Shown piece after piece: positions 24,043 through 33,306 of a stretch of DNA of 64,000 nt. Location: assembly GCA_024399545.1 (NCBI GenBank), contig JAKSNS010000001.1, positions 1 through 64,000 on the forward strand, written 5' to 3'. The notes beneath the pieces are model-generated. The model was not told the DNA's origin and did not search any database. It saw nothing but the letters and a program-made list of their open reading frames with translations. The stretch is from Paludibacteraceae bacterium. Lineage in GTDB: Bacteria > Bacteroidota > Bacteroidia > Bacteroidales > Paludibacteraceae. A program made the position numbers and the translations under genes. Within the stretch, counting starts at the first letter, position 1. Each line of letters starts with the position of its first letter.

Positions 24043-24574
24043 AGTTTTTTGCCCGCAAGAAATAAGAAGTGGTACACAAGAAAAATAACTGTTCGGGAAA
24101 AACTGTTTATCGCCCCCTAATCGACAGTCAATCCGCATTTTAGTTCCCGAACAGTTTCTCAAAAAAACTGTTCGAAACTGTTCGCCGTTTGGGTGTATAA
24201 AAAACTAAAAAAAATTGTTAACTCCAAAACCGTCATTTCTCGATTAAGAAATATTGCCCAAATGTAAACCAAACTTAAAAAAGAGCAAGCCCAAAGCAAC
24301 CCCTGACAGACAAAAAAGCAACCCCTGAAACCGCAAAAACGCACTCGCAATTGTTAAAATTCACACTCCGTATTTTTATGCCCCTGCCATTTTTCTCTAT
24401 TTTTTGACAGAGAATCCAATAAAAAAACAGGCGAACAGTTTCGAACAGTTATTTCCAGAAACTGTTCGCCTTTCAAAGCACTATTTTCTAACACATTAAC
24501 CATCAAAAAAACAGTTTTTCCCGAACAGTTATTTTTCTTGTGTACCCCTCCTTATTTCTTGCGGGCAAAAAACT
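24043..24574. mobile_element. 532-bp foldback element with 66-bp inverted repeats
   Basis: The arms 24043-24108 and 24509-24574 are inverted copies that differ at only two positions. A nested perfect 21-bp inverted repeat lies at 24166-24186 and 24430-24450 (AACTGTTCGAAACTGTTCGC core). The octamer AACTGTTC or its complement occurs eight times. No gene lies inside, and no target duplication is obvious. The right arm includes the last seven codons and stop of the YfhO-like gene, so the left arm repeats that gene end in inverted orientation. It could be a MITE-like element or an inverted duplication. Confidence 0.75.
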
Positions 24575-27005
24575 TCGGGCCATAGAGAGGCCAGAAGAGT
24601 AATGCCACGGTGAGAATGATGGAGAAGATGACAAGAGCGACGCAGAGTTTGTCGATTTGCAATGCGTCAGGGACAAACTCCATACGGACGGTGTGCTGAC
24701 CGGCAGGGATGACGGCTGCACGGAGGGTGTAGTTGACACGCCCAATCTCCTGTTCCTTGTCGTCAACATATAGATGCCAGCCTTCAGGGAAGTAGATTTC
24801 GGAGAAGACTGCAACTTTTGGCTCAGCGCAATTGGTTGTATATGAAAGACGGTCAGGGACATAACTGTCGAGGGTTATTGTGGCTGTCGAGTCGTGGGCG
24901 GTGACTGGAAGGTTGAGGATTTCGGCAAACTTCTGGTCAGCGACGGCTGTCGTCTTGAGGTTGATTGTGCGGAGAGCCTCGCTTTCGAGGTCTGGATTGG
25001 CGACAAATTGCAGTGAGTCAACGAACCAAGCGTTGCCCATAGCGTCAGGGTTAGGCATAATCTGACCCTGCTGGGTTATGATATACTTGGTGTTGAGCAT
25101 GTTGAGGACATTCCAGTTGTTCTTTGTTATGTGTGCGTCGATAAGGTCTTGGTAACGACGGAGTTTTGCGGCAGAGTAACCACCGATGGATTTCAGACGG
25201 TATGAGGTGCGGGCATCGTTGAAAGTATTGGCGGCAAGGTTGAAGACACGGTAGTCAAGGGATTTGTCCTGAAGGATTGCCTCCTCCCATGGCTGTGCCT
25301 CAAACGTGGCGTTCTGCTGACGAGTGGTGACAAAGTTGTCCTTGCCGAAGAAATTACGGTCAACAGTAACCATATCACATAAAATAAAGAATGCAAGAAT
25401 ACCGGCAAAAGCGATGTTTGTTCCGGATTTTTCGTCCTTGCGGAAGAAGGTGTAAATGTAGAAAATGGCAACACCAATGAGGACGAAGAAGAAACTGCGC
25501 CATGCCGAAGAGGTCATCAGTGCGTGACGCTGGTTGAGGATTGCGCCGTAGATTTGTTCGCCTACCTGACCTTTCCACTGCTCGTCGAATGATGAAGTTA
25601 CGTCGAACGAACCGCCGAAAAGTGCGACGAAAAGGCAAATAAGACCAGTTACACCACCTGCGATTAGGATGTTGCGACGGTCTTTCTTTGCGTCGTTTGA
25701 CTCGATGAGGCGTTTGATGGCGAGAAAACCGAGCAGAGGTATCGTGATTTCAGCCACGATGAGTATTGACTCGACGGCGCGGAACTTGTTGTACATTGGG
25801 AAATAGTCGTAGAAGAACTGCGTCCAACCGGTGAGGTTACGTCCCCAGGCGAGTGTGACGGAGAACAGGGTGGCAATGAGCAACGCCCACTTGTAAGCCC
25901 CTGGCACAATGATAAGTCCGAGGACGAAGAGGAAGCAGATTATAGCTCCGACATAAACAGGACCGGAGGTGAACATTTTTTCTCCCCAATAAGTAGGTGC
26001 GCCATGGCAGAAGCCACGGGCTTGTTGCGCAGGGACACCCATACCTTTGAGCTCCTGCTCAAGTTCGGAATTGTCGCCGAGGTTATAGCCGCTCGCTCCG
26101 CCCATGTAATTAGGAATGAGGAGGGTAAGAGTCTCAGCCTTGCCGTACGACCAGTCGGTGGCATACTTGAAATCAAGGCCTGCAGGTTTAGATTTGTCGT
26201 CACCCTCTTTCGTCAGTTCGCTGTGACCGCCGCGCATAGTCTCGTTGAGGTAGCTTTGGTTCATCTGGTACCAGCTGAGTTTTGTGCCGAAGACCAGTAA
26301 CAGCGAGATTGCGAGAAGGAGTGTTGAGAGACCTAACTCTTTATACTGACGCTCTTTGACGTGAATGAATATTTCGGCGAAGAAGAGAACGCCGAGGAGC
26401 ATGACGACGTAGTAGGTCATCTGTGGATGGAGCGTAAGCCCGATGACACCATATATTACAACCAACGGAATACCAAGCCAATAGCGGCGGCGGAAGATGG
26501 CGTAGAAGCCGCCAATCATAGGTGCGAGGCAGCAGATGGCGTTTGCCTTAGTGATGTGTCCCGCAGGGATGATGAGCATGAAATAAGATGAAAGTGTGAG
26601 GGCAAATGCGCCGGCGATGCTGAACCATGGGGAGACACCGAAACAGATGAGCATGAGGAAGAAACCGAAAAGATAGCCCATGAGGATTCCCGCAGGGGCA
26701 TAATCGCCGGTGAGTCCAAACTGAGAAACGTGTGCGATTTTCTCACGGATTTTGTTGGCAGGTGTCTGACCAGAGATTTGGTAGGACGGCATTCCACCGA
26801 ACATTGAGTTGGTCCACCACATCTGGCGGCCTTCGGATTCTGAGTATTCACGGACTTCCTGTGAAGCGCCGAGGTAGTTGTTGGTGTCGCCGGCCTGCAG
26901 CACACGGCCCTCAAACAACGGCGAGCAGTAGGCTACGGCAAACAGAAAAAACGCTACTATAGCCACGACGAAAGGGACAAGACCTTTCAGATTTCCTTGT
27001 TTCAT
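24552..27005 (-). CDS. YfhO-family membrane protein
   Basis: An 817-aa integral membrane protein of the YfhO type (large polytopic protein, GT-C-like fold, about 12 or more membrane segments, and a C-terminal soluble region). The start MKQGNLKGLVPFVVAIV with GDTNNYL near residue 45 carries the acidic loop typical of GT-C lipid-sugar transferases. Relatives take part in glycosylation of surface polymers such as lipoteichoic acid in Firmicutes; the Bacteroidetes substrate is unknown. The ATG at 27005 is preferred over a GTG at 27065. Its last codons (KFFARKK) lie in the foldback element's right arm. Confidence 0.82.
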   Translation of the reverse strand: MKQGNLKGLVPFVVAIVAFFLFAVAYCSPLFEGRVLQAGDTNNYLGASQEVREYSESEGRQMWWTNSMFGGMPSYQISGQTPANKIREKIAHVSQFGLTGDYAPAGILMGYLFGFFLMLICFGVSPWFSIAGAFALTLSSYFMLIIPAGHITKANAICCLAPMIGGFYAIFRRRYWLGIPLVVIYGVIGLTLHPQMTYYVVMLLGVLFFAEIFIHVKERQYKELGLSTLLLAISLLLVFGTKLSWYQMNQSYLNETMRGGHSELTKEGDDKSKPAGLDFKYATDWSYGKAETLTLLIPNYMGGASGYNLGDNSELEQELKGMGVPAQQARGFCHGAPTYWGEKMFTSGPVYVGAIICFLFVLGLIIVPGAYKWALLIATLFSVTLAWGRNLTGWTQFFYDYFPMYNKFRAVESILIVAEITIPLLGFLAIKRLIESNDAKKDRRNILIAGGVTGLICLFVALFGGSFDVTSSFDEQWKGQVGEQIYGAILNQRHALMTSSAWRSFFFVLIGVAIFYIYTFFRKDEKSGTNIAFAGILAFFILCDMVTVDRNFFGKDNFVTTRQQNATFEAQPWEEAILQDKSLDYRVFNLAANTFNDARTSYRLKSIGGYSAAKLRRYQDLIDAHITKNNWNVLNMLNTKYIITQQGQIMPNPDAMGNAWFVDSLQFVANPDLESEALRTINLKTTAVADQKFAEILNLPVTAHDSTATITLDSYVPDRLSYTTNCAEPKVAVFSEIYFPEGWHLYVDDKEQEIGRVNYTLRAAVIPAGQHTVRMEFVPDALQIDKLCVALVIFSIILTVALLFWPLYGPKFFARKK

Positions 27006-27079
27006 ATTGTTTATTTTGTTTGTTATCAGTGAAATAGTGGTTGGGGGATTGGAGAATATAGACACTTTATTTCAACTTG

Positions 27080-27087
27080 CAAAGATA
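27080..27087 (-). promoter_or_regulatory. -7 box of the YfhO-like gene
   Basis: TATCTTTG on the minus strand (27087..27080), about 75 bases before the ATG at 27005. A -33 box is not clear. Confidence 0.6.
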
Positions 27088-27281
27088 CGGAATATTTTTG
27101 GAATAGCCGTCATTTTTTTTGAAAAATATCACAAAAATGACGAGTAATGGGAGATAGGTTGAGAATAGTTTTTAATATTGGCTTTTTGTGGAGCAATGTT
27201 ACCCAGGACTAATGCCTTTATTATGTGGGGTAAAAAAATGTTCAATGAGTTTTTGTTCGCGGTTGGAGTCCGTCAATATAC

Positions 27282-27384
27282 CGTTAATCTATCGTTAATG
27301 TATCGTTAATCTATCGTTAATGTAACGTTAATCTATCGTTAATGTATCGTTAATGTATCGTTAATGTAACGTTAATCTATCGTT
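27282..27384. repeat. nine 11-bp tandem repeats
   Basis: CGTTAATSTAW is repeated nine times at an exact 11-bp period, starting at 27282, with a partial tenth copy at 27381. Variation is confined to two positions (C/G and T/A). The period is close to one helical turn, and the array ends about 70 bases before the rplY -7 box. The remaining parts of the 27006-27572 gap hold promoters and no gene. Confidence 0.9.
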
Positions 27385-27429
27385 GCGAGTAGGATACAGA
27401 AAGGGAATGAAAATAAAAACGGGAAAATG

Positions 27430-27461
27430 TTTGGTGGTTCGGAAAAAAAGCAGTATCTTTG
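27430..27461 (+). promoter_or_regulatory. promoter of the rplY operon
   Basis: TTTG (27430-27433) and TATCTTTG (27454-27461) with 20 bases between form a consensus promoter. The leader is about 105 bases. Confidence 0.8.
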
Positions 27462-27516
27462 CACCGCTTTTCCCGAGGTGTGCACCGTGGCGGCTTAGGG
27501 AAGTGTAATGGGAAAC

Positions 27517-27543
27517 GCAACTCCCCATAGTTCACAGAGTTGC
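27517..27543 (+). other. leader hairpin before rplY
   Basis: GCAACTC (27517-27523) and GAGTTGC (27537-27543) form a perfect 7-bp stem in the 5' leader. It might be an L25 autoregulatory site; there is no direct evidence. Confidence 0.4.
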
Positions 27544-27572
27544 ATTTTGAGTAACACACAAATTTTTTTATT

Positions 27573-28142
27573 ATGAAATCATTCCAGTTGTCAGGTTCTG
27601 TACGCACAGACCTTGGAAAAAAGGCTGCTAAAGCCTTCCGTTTGAACGGTGACATCCCTTGCGAGCTTTACGGCAAAGGCCGTAACGTACACTTTATTTG
27701 CAAAGAGTCAGACCTTCGCAAGTTGGTGTTCACACCTGAAATCTACTACGTTGAACTCACAATCGGTGAGGATAAGTGCCTTGCAATCATACAAGAGCTT
27801 CAGTTCCACCCAGTCTCTGGCCGTGTAATCCATATTGATTTCCTTGAGGTTACGGAGGACAAACCAATCGTTATGCAGGTTCCTGTAAGCCTTGAGGGTC
27901 TTGCTGTAGGTGTAAAGGCTGGTGGTAAGCTTTCGCTTGACGCACGTAAATTGAAAGTTCAGGGTCTCATCAGCGCTATCCCTGAGAAGTTGGTCATCAA
28001 CGTAGAGGCACTTGAGGTTGGAAAGGCAATCCAGGTTAAGAATCTTGACTTTGAAGGGCTTAAGTTCCTCAACCCTGCAAATGCACTTGTTTGCAGCGTT
28101 AAGGTTACCCGTGGCTCACGCGCGGCTTCGGAGGAAGCTTGA
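27573..28142 (+). CDS. rplY: 50S ribosomal protein L25/general stress protein Ctc
   Basis: A 189-aa long-form bacterial L25 (Ctc type) that binds 5S rRNA in the large subunit. MKSFQLSGSVRTDLGKKAAK is the typical N-terminus, with the L25 RNA-binding domain up to about residue 95. The Ctc-type beta-rich C-terminal domain (VSLEGLAVGVKAGGKLSL) follows. The start is supported by the promoter and leader. It is first in a plus-strand run with pth 6 bases downstream, the order usual in bacteria. Confidence 0.95.
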   Translation: MKSFQLSGSVRTDLGKKAAKAFRLNGDIPCELYGKGRNVHFICKESDLRKLVFTPEIYYVELTIGEDKCLAIIQELQFHPVSGRVIHIDFLEVTEDKPIVMQVPVSLEGLAVGVKAGGKLSLDARKLKVQGLISAIPEKLVINVEALEVGKAIQVKNLDFEGLKFLNPANALVCSVKVTRGSRAASEEA

Positions 28143-28148
28143 TAAATT

Positions 28149-28712
28149 ATGAAATATCTTATCGTGGGTTTGGGTAATATCGGCAATGAGTATGCCCATA
28201 CCCGCCATAACATAGGTTTCGACACATTGGACGCCTTAGCAGAAGCGTCCAATGTCGTTTTTGCCACGAAACGTTACGGTGACGTGGCGGAGATGAAACT
28301 GAAGGGACAGCAATTGGTTTTGCTTAAGCCATCGACTTATATGAACCTGAGTGGCAACGCCGTAAGGTATTGGTTGCAGCAGGAAAACATACCGATAGAG
28401 AACTTGTTGGTCGTTGTTGACGATTTGGCTCTTCCGTTCGGCACGTTGAGGCTGAAACCAAAAGGAAGCGACGGCGGTCACAATGGGTTGAGAAACATTC
28501 AGGAACTTATTGGGACACAGACTTATGCCAGACTGAGGTTCGGTATTGGCAATGAATTTGCCCGTGGCGGTCAGGTGGATTTCGTTTTGGGAAGGTTCAG
28601 CGCTGAGGACGAGAAGGTCAAAAAAGAGAGGATCGAGGTGGCGATAGAGATAATCAAGACGTTTTGCCTGGCAGGCGTTCAGACGGCTATGAACCAATAT
28701 AATAATAAGTAA
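28149..28712 (+). CDS. pth: peptidyl-tRNA hydrolase
   Basis: A 187-aa enzyme that frees tRNA from dropped-off peptidyl-tRNA. Family motifs are all present: [18 protein letters not shown] (catalytic His near 20), [10 protein letters not shown] (about 61), [11 protein letters not shown] (Asp near 92) and GGHNGLRNI (His near 112). Length is normal. The start is 6 bases after rplY; its stop abuts the S4-domain gene, so the three are one operon. Confidence 0.97.
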   Translation: MKYLIVGLGNIGNEYAHTRHNIGFDTLDALAEASNVVFATKRYGDVAEMKLKGQQLVLLKPSTYMNLSGNAVRYWLQQENIPIENLLVVVDDLALPFGTLRLKPKGSDGGHNGLRNIQELIGTQTYARLRFGIGNEFARGGQVDFVLGRFSAEDEKVKKERIEVAIEIIKTFCLAGVQTAMNQYNNK

Positions 28713-29084
28713 ATGCCATCAAGAATTGACAAATTCCTCTGGGAAGTACGGTTGTTCAAGACACGTTCGCTTGCGGCTGAGGCTTGCAAGAAGGGTCATG
28801 TGACGATTAACGGGCAGCAGGTCAAATCGTCGCATGAGATTAAGCAGGGAGAACAATTTTCGTTGAGGAAAGCCCCTGTGACCTATAGCTACGAGGTTTT
28901 GGGTCTGCCGACCGGTAGGGTTGGGGCGAAACTTGTGGCGGAGTATATAAGGGACATAACTACCCCTGAGATGTTGGAACTGCTTGAGGTTCTGAAAATT
29001 GACCAAGCCAACAATAGGGCAAGGGGTACGGGTCGTCCGACGAAAAAAGAGAGGCGCGATTTGGAGGAGTTTTTTGAAATGTAA
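28713..29084 (+). CDS. S4-domain RNA-binding protein (Hsp15-like)
   Basis: A 123-aa protein of the Hsp15/HslR type: RIDKFLWEVRLFKTRSLAAE at the N-terminus is the S4 RNA-binding domain, followed by GHVTINGQQVKSS. In E. coli, Hsp15 binds stalled 50S subunits carrying nascent chains; the same role is likely here. The C-terminus is basic (RARGTGRPTKKERRD). It starts right at the end of pth (zero spacing). Confidence 0.9.
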   Translation: MPSRIDKFLWEVRLFKTRSLAAEACKKGHVTINGQQVKSSHEIKQGEQFSLRKAPVTYSYEVLGLPTGRVGAKLVAEYIRDITTPEMLELLEVLKIDQANNRARGTGRPTKKERRDLEEFFEM

Positions 29085-29101
29085 TAACACATAAGTTAAT
29101 T

Positions 29102-29401
29102 ATGGAAGAGAAAAAAGAACTGCAAGTTGAAATTCAGCCAGAGGTTGCCGACGGAATGTATTCCAACCTTGCAATCATCGGGCATTCCGCAAGTGAGTTC
29201 ATTATGGATTTCCTGGCGGTTATGCCAAACAACCCAAAGGCAAAAGTCAAGAGCCGCATCATCATGACACCCGAAAACGCAAAAAGGTTGGCAATGGCGC
29301 TCAACGAAAACATCCATAAGTACGAAGGGACATTCGGGGAGATTGACGTGAGGAAAGGCGCTATTGTAACGCCTAACAAAATCAATACGTTGACGGATTG
29401 A
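29102..29401 (+). CDS. DUF3467 protein
   Basis: A 99-aa soluble protein of the DUF3467 family, well conserved in Bacteroidetes, unknown function. It shows the characteristic GMYSNLAIIGHSASEFIMDF, RIIMTPENAKRLAMALNENI and YEGTFGEI. Its TGA overlaps the TTG start of tilS. Confidence 0.9.
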   Translation: MEEKKELQVEIQPEVADGMYSNLAIIGHSASEFIMDFLAVMPNNPKAKVKSRIIMTPENAKRLAMALNENIHKYEGTFGEIDVRKGAIVTPNKINTLTD

Positions 29402-30600
29402 AATTAATATTGCCAGAAGAATGCACAAAAGAGACACCTCTGCTGGTTTGCGTCAGTGGGGGTGGGGATTCGGTTTGCCTTCTTTTGGCGTTGCATGAGC
29501 AAGGTTACAAGTGCTTAGCGGCACATTGTAACTTCCATCTGCGTGGGAAGGAGTCAGACAAGGATGAGGAATTCGTAACCTTGTTGGCTGACAGACTGCA
29601 CGTTCCGTTGGTCAAAAAAGATTTTGACACAGAGGCGTATGCGGAGGAAAAACATTTGTCGATAGAGATGGCCGCACGTGAATTGCGCTATGGGTGGTTC
29701 GAGGAGGAGAGGGTTAGGTTAGGTTGCCAGTATATTGCTGTGGCTCATAACCTTAACGACTCTGTAGAGACGTTTTTTTTGAACCTTACACGTGGTACAG
29801 GCATCAAAGGACTTACAGGCATTAGGCCTAAGAACAGTCGTGTCATCAGGCCGCTTCTGAATATCACAAGGGATGAGATTGAGGATTATCTCATTATCCA
29901 CAAACAAAATTTCCGTACAGACAGTACAAACAGCGACACAAAATACCGTCGTAACCGCATACGCCACAATATCTTACCTGAGTTTGTGGCTATGAACCCG
30001 TCGTTCCTTGAAACTATGCGTGACACGATGGAAAACCTTGCCGTAATACAAGCGTCATTGGATGACCCTTCGTCGCCTGAAAAACGTCTTTATGAACTGT
30101 ATAAACAGTTGAGCCAATTGGGGTTTACGCATGACAGGATTCGCCAGGTGTGGAAAGCCGAACAGACGGAGGCAAGCGGTAAAGTGTTCGAGAACGGGCA
30201 GGTTAAAGTGGTGGTTGACAGAGGGAAGACGCTTATCTATAAAAAAAGAGAAACGAAGGAATTGTGCTTCACGGTGACTAATGTTGATAATCAAGGCGCA
30301 TCATTGAAAAGCGGTGCTGATTTTGCTTTTTTCGACGAAGACAAGTTGGTTTTGCCATTGAACATCAGGCGGTGGAAAGCCGGTGACTGGTTCGTGCCTT
30401 ACGGGATGAAAGGTCGAAAGAAAATAAGCGACTACTTGACAGAACGCAAACTTGACGTGGTGCAAAAAGAGTCGCAACAGTTGCTCGTTGACGCTTCCGG
30501 CAATGTGGTGTGGGTAATCGGGCAAAGGACAGACAATCGTTTTTCGGTTGATAATAAGACCGTTCGGGTAGTTAAAGTGGAGGTTTCGGAGAAATGTTGA
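29398..30600 (+). CDS. tilS: tRNA(Ile)-lysidine synthase
   Basis: A 400-aa enzyme that converts C34 of the AUA-reading tRNA(Ile) to lysidine. The PP-loop VSGGGDSVCLLL lies near residue 19, followed by HCNFHLRGKESDKDEEFV and VAHNLNDSVETFFLNLTRGT. The C-terminal TilS domain with RRWKAGDWFVPYGMKGRKKI and ISDYL is present. The likely start is TTG at 29398, overlapping the preceding stop; no good ATG precedes the PP-loop. It is essential in most bacteria. Confidence 0.93.
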   Translation: MKLILPEECTKETPLLVCVSGGGDSVCLLLALHEQGYKCLAAHCNFHLRGKESDKDEEFVTLLADRLHVPLVKKDFDTEAYAEEKHLSIEMAARELRYGWFEEERVRLGCQYIAVAHNLNDSVETFFLNLTRGTGIKGLTGIRPKNSRVIRPLLNITRDEIEDYLIIHKQNFRTDSTNSDTKYRRNRIRHNILPEFVAMNPSFLETMRDTMENLAVIQASLDDPSSPEKRLYELYKQLSQLGFTHDRIRQVWKAEQTEASGKVFENGQVKVVVDRGKTLIYKKRETKELCFTVTNVDNQGASLKSGADFAFFDEDKLVLPLNIRRWKAGDWFVPYGMKGRKKISDYLTERKLDVVQKESQQLLVDASGNVVWVIGQRTDNRFSVDNKTVRVVKVEVSEKC

Positions 30601-30615
30601 ATATTCGGAGGCAAA

Positions 30616-30650
30616 TTTGGCGATAAAGTCAAAAAAAAGTTGTAACTTTG
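30616..30650 (+). promoter_or_regulatory. promoter of the lipoprotein/subtilase genes
   Basis: TTTG at 30616-30619 and TAACTTTG at 30643-30650, about 23 bases apart. The leader to the ATG at 30682 is short, which rules out the in-frame ATG at 30655. Confidence 0.7.
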
Positions 30651-30681
30651 CAGGTTGAAAAACCAAATAATAATCATAACA

Positions 30682-31131
30682 ATGAAAAAGTTATTTTTAG
30701 TTCTATTTTGTATGTTGTCGGTTTCCGCTATGGCATGCAACAAGAAAGAGGCGAAAACAGAAGAGAAACTCTCTGAGACCCTTCCTACAACTTCTTGGTT
30801 CTCAAACCAGTTTAAGGTTTTTTGGGCTGACTTTGTCTATGAGGTCAACCAAAGCGGAAAATCGCTCAAGAAGTTCAAACCATCTGCCGAACTCGTTGAT
30901 TTCTACGCTTTGCCAAAGGATAAGAAGGGGTATGTTCTCACTGGTTACATCCAAACACTGGGCAAGAACTTCGACGCTGACGCCGTTCGCTCGACGGGTG
31001 TTGTCATCAACGAAATGATTAAGGATGTCTATTCATTCCGTTGCCCTCTTTATCTCTTGCCTGAGTTCATCAAGACCGCTGGTGTTAAGAGTTTCGAGGC
31101 TGGCAAAAAACTAGAAAGACTCCATAAATAA
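30682..31131 (+). CDS. small lipoprotein, 149 aa
   Basis: A lipoprotein with signal peptide MKKLFLVLFCMLSVSAMAC and lipobox SAMAC; the mature part is basic near its start (NKKEAKTEEK). No family recognised. The promoter places the start at 30682. It is followed 8 bases later by the first subtilase gene and probably shares its transcript. Located in the inner or outer membrane. Confidence 0.75.
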   Translation: MKKLFLVLFCMLSVSAMACNKKEAKTEEKLSETLPTTSWFSNQFKVFWADFVYEVNQSGKSLKKFKPSAELVDFYALPKDKKGYVLTGYIQTLGKNFDADAVRSTGVVINEMIKDVYSFRCPLYLLPEFIKTAGVKSFEAGKKLERLHK

Positions 31132-31139
31132 TTTGATTT

Positions 31140-33293
31140 ATGAAAAGGTTGCTTTGTTTCGTGGCCATCATTATGATGGTGGCTTTGTCTGTCTTTGCAC
31201 AGAGTAAGATGTCCAACAGGACAAAGATTATAACATCTGCCACGAAGGGACGCACGTCGAATGCTCCTTCGCGTGCCACTGTCAAGAATATAAACAATGT
31301 TGATTATGTTACCGTTTTCGTTCGTTTCAACGGTGCAGTTGACAGGTCAGTGATAGAAAAATATGGAGGTCAGGTCAGGGCTGAATACCCTGCAAATTCG
31401 ACCGTTACTGCCAATGTTCCAGTTGCTTCGCTCGAAGCTTTGGCGGCTGAAGAGTGCATCTCGTACATTGAGGCTTCGCAAAAGACACGTGTTAAAATGG
31501 ATGAGGCTCGCTCAGCGTCAAACGCCCAGAAAGTCATTGACGGAGTCTCACCGCTGCCACATGCCTTCAAGGGCAACGGAGTCATCGTCGGTATCGTTGA
31601 CCAGGAGATTCAGGTGTCGCACATCAACTTTTGGAACGAGGACAAGACACGCTACCGCATAAAAAGTTTCTGGAACCAGAACAAAAACGGTTCCGGCGGC
31701 TTTGGCTATACATACGGAAGGTTCTTCACTGACTCAGCATCGATTCTCGCTGCAGGTTATGACATTACGTCTATGGAATCTGGCCATGCGACACACGTCA
31801 CTGGTATTGCCGCAGGTGCCGACCACTCATTGAACTATTATGGCACGGCTGGCGAGGCTGACATTGTAATCACCAGTACCACTGGTGAGGATGCAGACCT
31901 TACTGATGGTGCGCAGTATATTTTCCATTATGCTGACTCAGTCGGCAAACCTTGCGTCATCAACATTAGCATGGGTGGTGAACTCGGTCCACACGACGGT
32001 ACGGATCTCTGTAGCAGCGTCCTTGAGGGTTTGGTGAAACCAGGTAACGTCATCATTGGCGCGGCCGGCAACAGTGGTGGCGTTAACGTCCACCTCGGCA
32101 AGGATTTTACCCCTGAGGACTCTATCGCCGGTACTTTCATCGAACTGATGTACGAATGGTGGATGCCTTACGCCATGATGGAGGCTTGGGGAGAAGAGGG
32201 CAATGACTTTGAATTTGCCATCGTGGCCTACTCGCCATCGGGTGACTCTATTTTTTATTCAACCCCATTCTTCCGCGCAAGCCAAGACACATCTTTCAGA
32301 TATAGGGCTAACGTGACTGGCACACGTGCCATCAAGTTTTCAGCGGACATTGCCTCTGGTATTAACCCTCTGAACAACAAACCTAACATTGCCATTGAAT
32401 ACGAGCAGGACGATGTTTCGTCAAGCCTGAAGATTGGTGTCCTCCTTCGCAGTGACTCTGGCCATGTAGATCTCTGGTGCAACGACTATTGCTCTGCCTT
32501 CACCGATAATGGTTACGCCTCTCGTGGTTGGATGTCGGGCGACGATGCTATGTCTATTGGTGAAGGTATAGCAATCAGCAAGAAGGTTGTTGCTGTCGGC
32601 TCTTATGTCAATAAACCAGAAACTTACGATAGCCAAAAGGGCGATATTTCATATTTCTCGTCCCGTGGTCCTTCGGCTGACGGCCGTCTGAAACCTGAAA
32701 TCGCCGCACCTGGCGAGGGCATTTACTCTTCACTCCCTGACAAGCTGTATTACTCTTACGGCAACGAATATACCATATATGACGGCAATAAATATTATTA
32801 CGGTTCAATGTCAGGCACTTCTATGGCTTGTCCTTATGTTACGGGCGTTGTCGCAACTTGGCTTGAGGCAAATCCTAATCTTGACTACGATGACCTCATC
32901 GACATCTTTGCCCATACTGCCAAGAAGGACAATTTCACAGGTTCAGACCTTCCTGACTACACTTGGGGATACGGCAAGATAGACGCTTACGAGGGCTTGA
33001 TGTATATTCTTGGATACCCTGAAGGCATCGAAAACGTTACAGACCACCAGATTGTCGCCATCTATCCGAACCCTACCGTTGACCAATTCACGATTGGTTT
33101 CGCCTCAAACGACAACAACGTAGTAGTTTCCGTTTATGATCTCAGCGGACGTCAGGTTATGGCAACTTCGCTTGGCAGCGTTTTTGCAGGCGAGGAGAGG
33201 ACATTCTCGCTTGACGGTGCGCCAACCGGCATTTACACAGTACGTATCGCAGGTGCGAACCAGTCGCGGTGCTATAAGCTCGTAAAACAATAA
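31140..33293 (+). CDS. secreted subtilisin-like protease (S8) with T9SS domain
   Basis: A 717-aa secreted serine protease. A signal peptide (LLCFVAIIMMVALSVFAQ) is followed by an inhibitor-like N-terminal region. Catalytic residues fit the S8 triad: Asp in VGIVDQEIQ (about 153), His in SGHATHV (about 216), Ser in GSMSGTSMACP (about 560). The long insert between His and Ser is typical of Bacteroidetes S8 enzymes. The last 80 residues (IYPNPTVDQF, SVYDLSGRQV, YKLVKQ) are a type IX secretion C-terminal domain, so it is exported or attached at the surface. A paralogue follows 13 bases later. Confidence 0.9.
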   Translation: MKRLLCFVAIIMMVALSVFAQSKMSNRTKIITSATKGRTSNAPSRATVKNINNVDYVTVFVRFNGAVDRSVIEKYGGQVRAEYPANSTVTANVPVASLEALAAEECISYIEASQKTRVKMDEARSASNAQKVIDGVSPLPHAFKGNGVIVGIVDQEIQVSHINFWNEDKTRYRIKSFWNQNKNGSGGFGYTYGRFFTDSASILAAGYDITSMESGHATHVTGIAAGADHSLNYYGTAGEADIVITSTTGEDADLTDGAQYIFHYADSVGKPCVINISMGGELGPHDGTDLCSSVLEGLVKPGNVIIGAAGNSGGVNVHLGKDFTPEDSIAGTFIELMYEWWMPYAMMEAWGEEGNDFEFAIVAYSPSGDSIFYSTPFFRASQDTSFRYRANVTGTRAIKFSADIASGINPLNNKPNIAIEYEQDDVSSSLKIGVLLRSDSGHVDLWCNDYCSAFTDNGYASRGWMSGDDAMSIGEGIAISKKVVAVGSYVNKPETYDSQKGDISYFSSRGPSADGRLKPEIAAPGEGIYSSLPDKLYYSYGNEYTIYDGNKYYYGSMSGTSMACPYVTGVVATWLEANPNLDYDDLIDIFAHTAKKDNFTGSDLPDYTWGYGKIDAYEGLMYILGYPEGIENVTDHQIVAIYPNPTVDQFTIGFASNDNNVVVSVYDLSGRQVMATSLGSVFAGEERTFSLDGAPTGIYTVRIAGANQSRCYKLVKQ

Positions 33294-33306
33294 CACAATA
33301 AATAAC

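Noticed and set aside
23896-24162. Minus-strand 88-aa frame with repeated IQLKKC
   Set aside because: Same artefact of a 33-bp period; it overlaps the ATPase start and part of the foldback element.
24043-24574. Target-site duplication of the foldback element
   Set aside because: The bases flanking the two arms (GCGACC and TCGGGC) do not match, so insertion by standard transposition is not shown.
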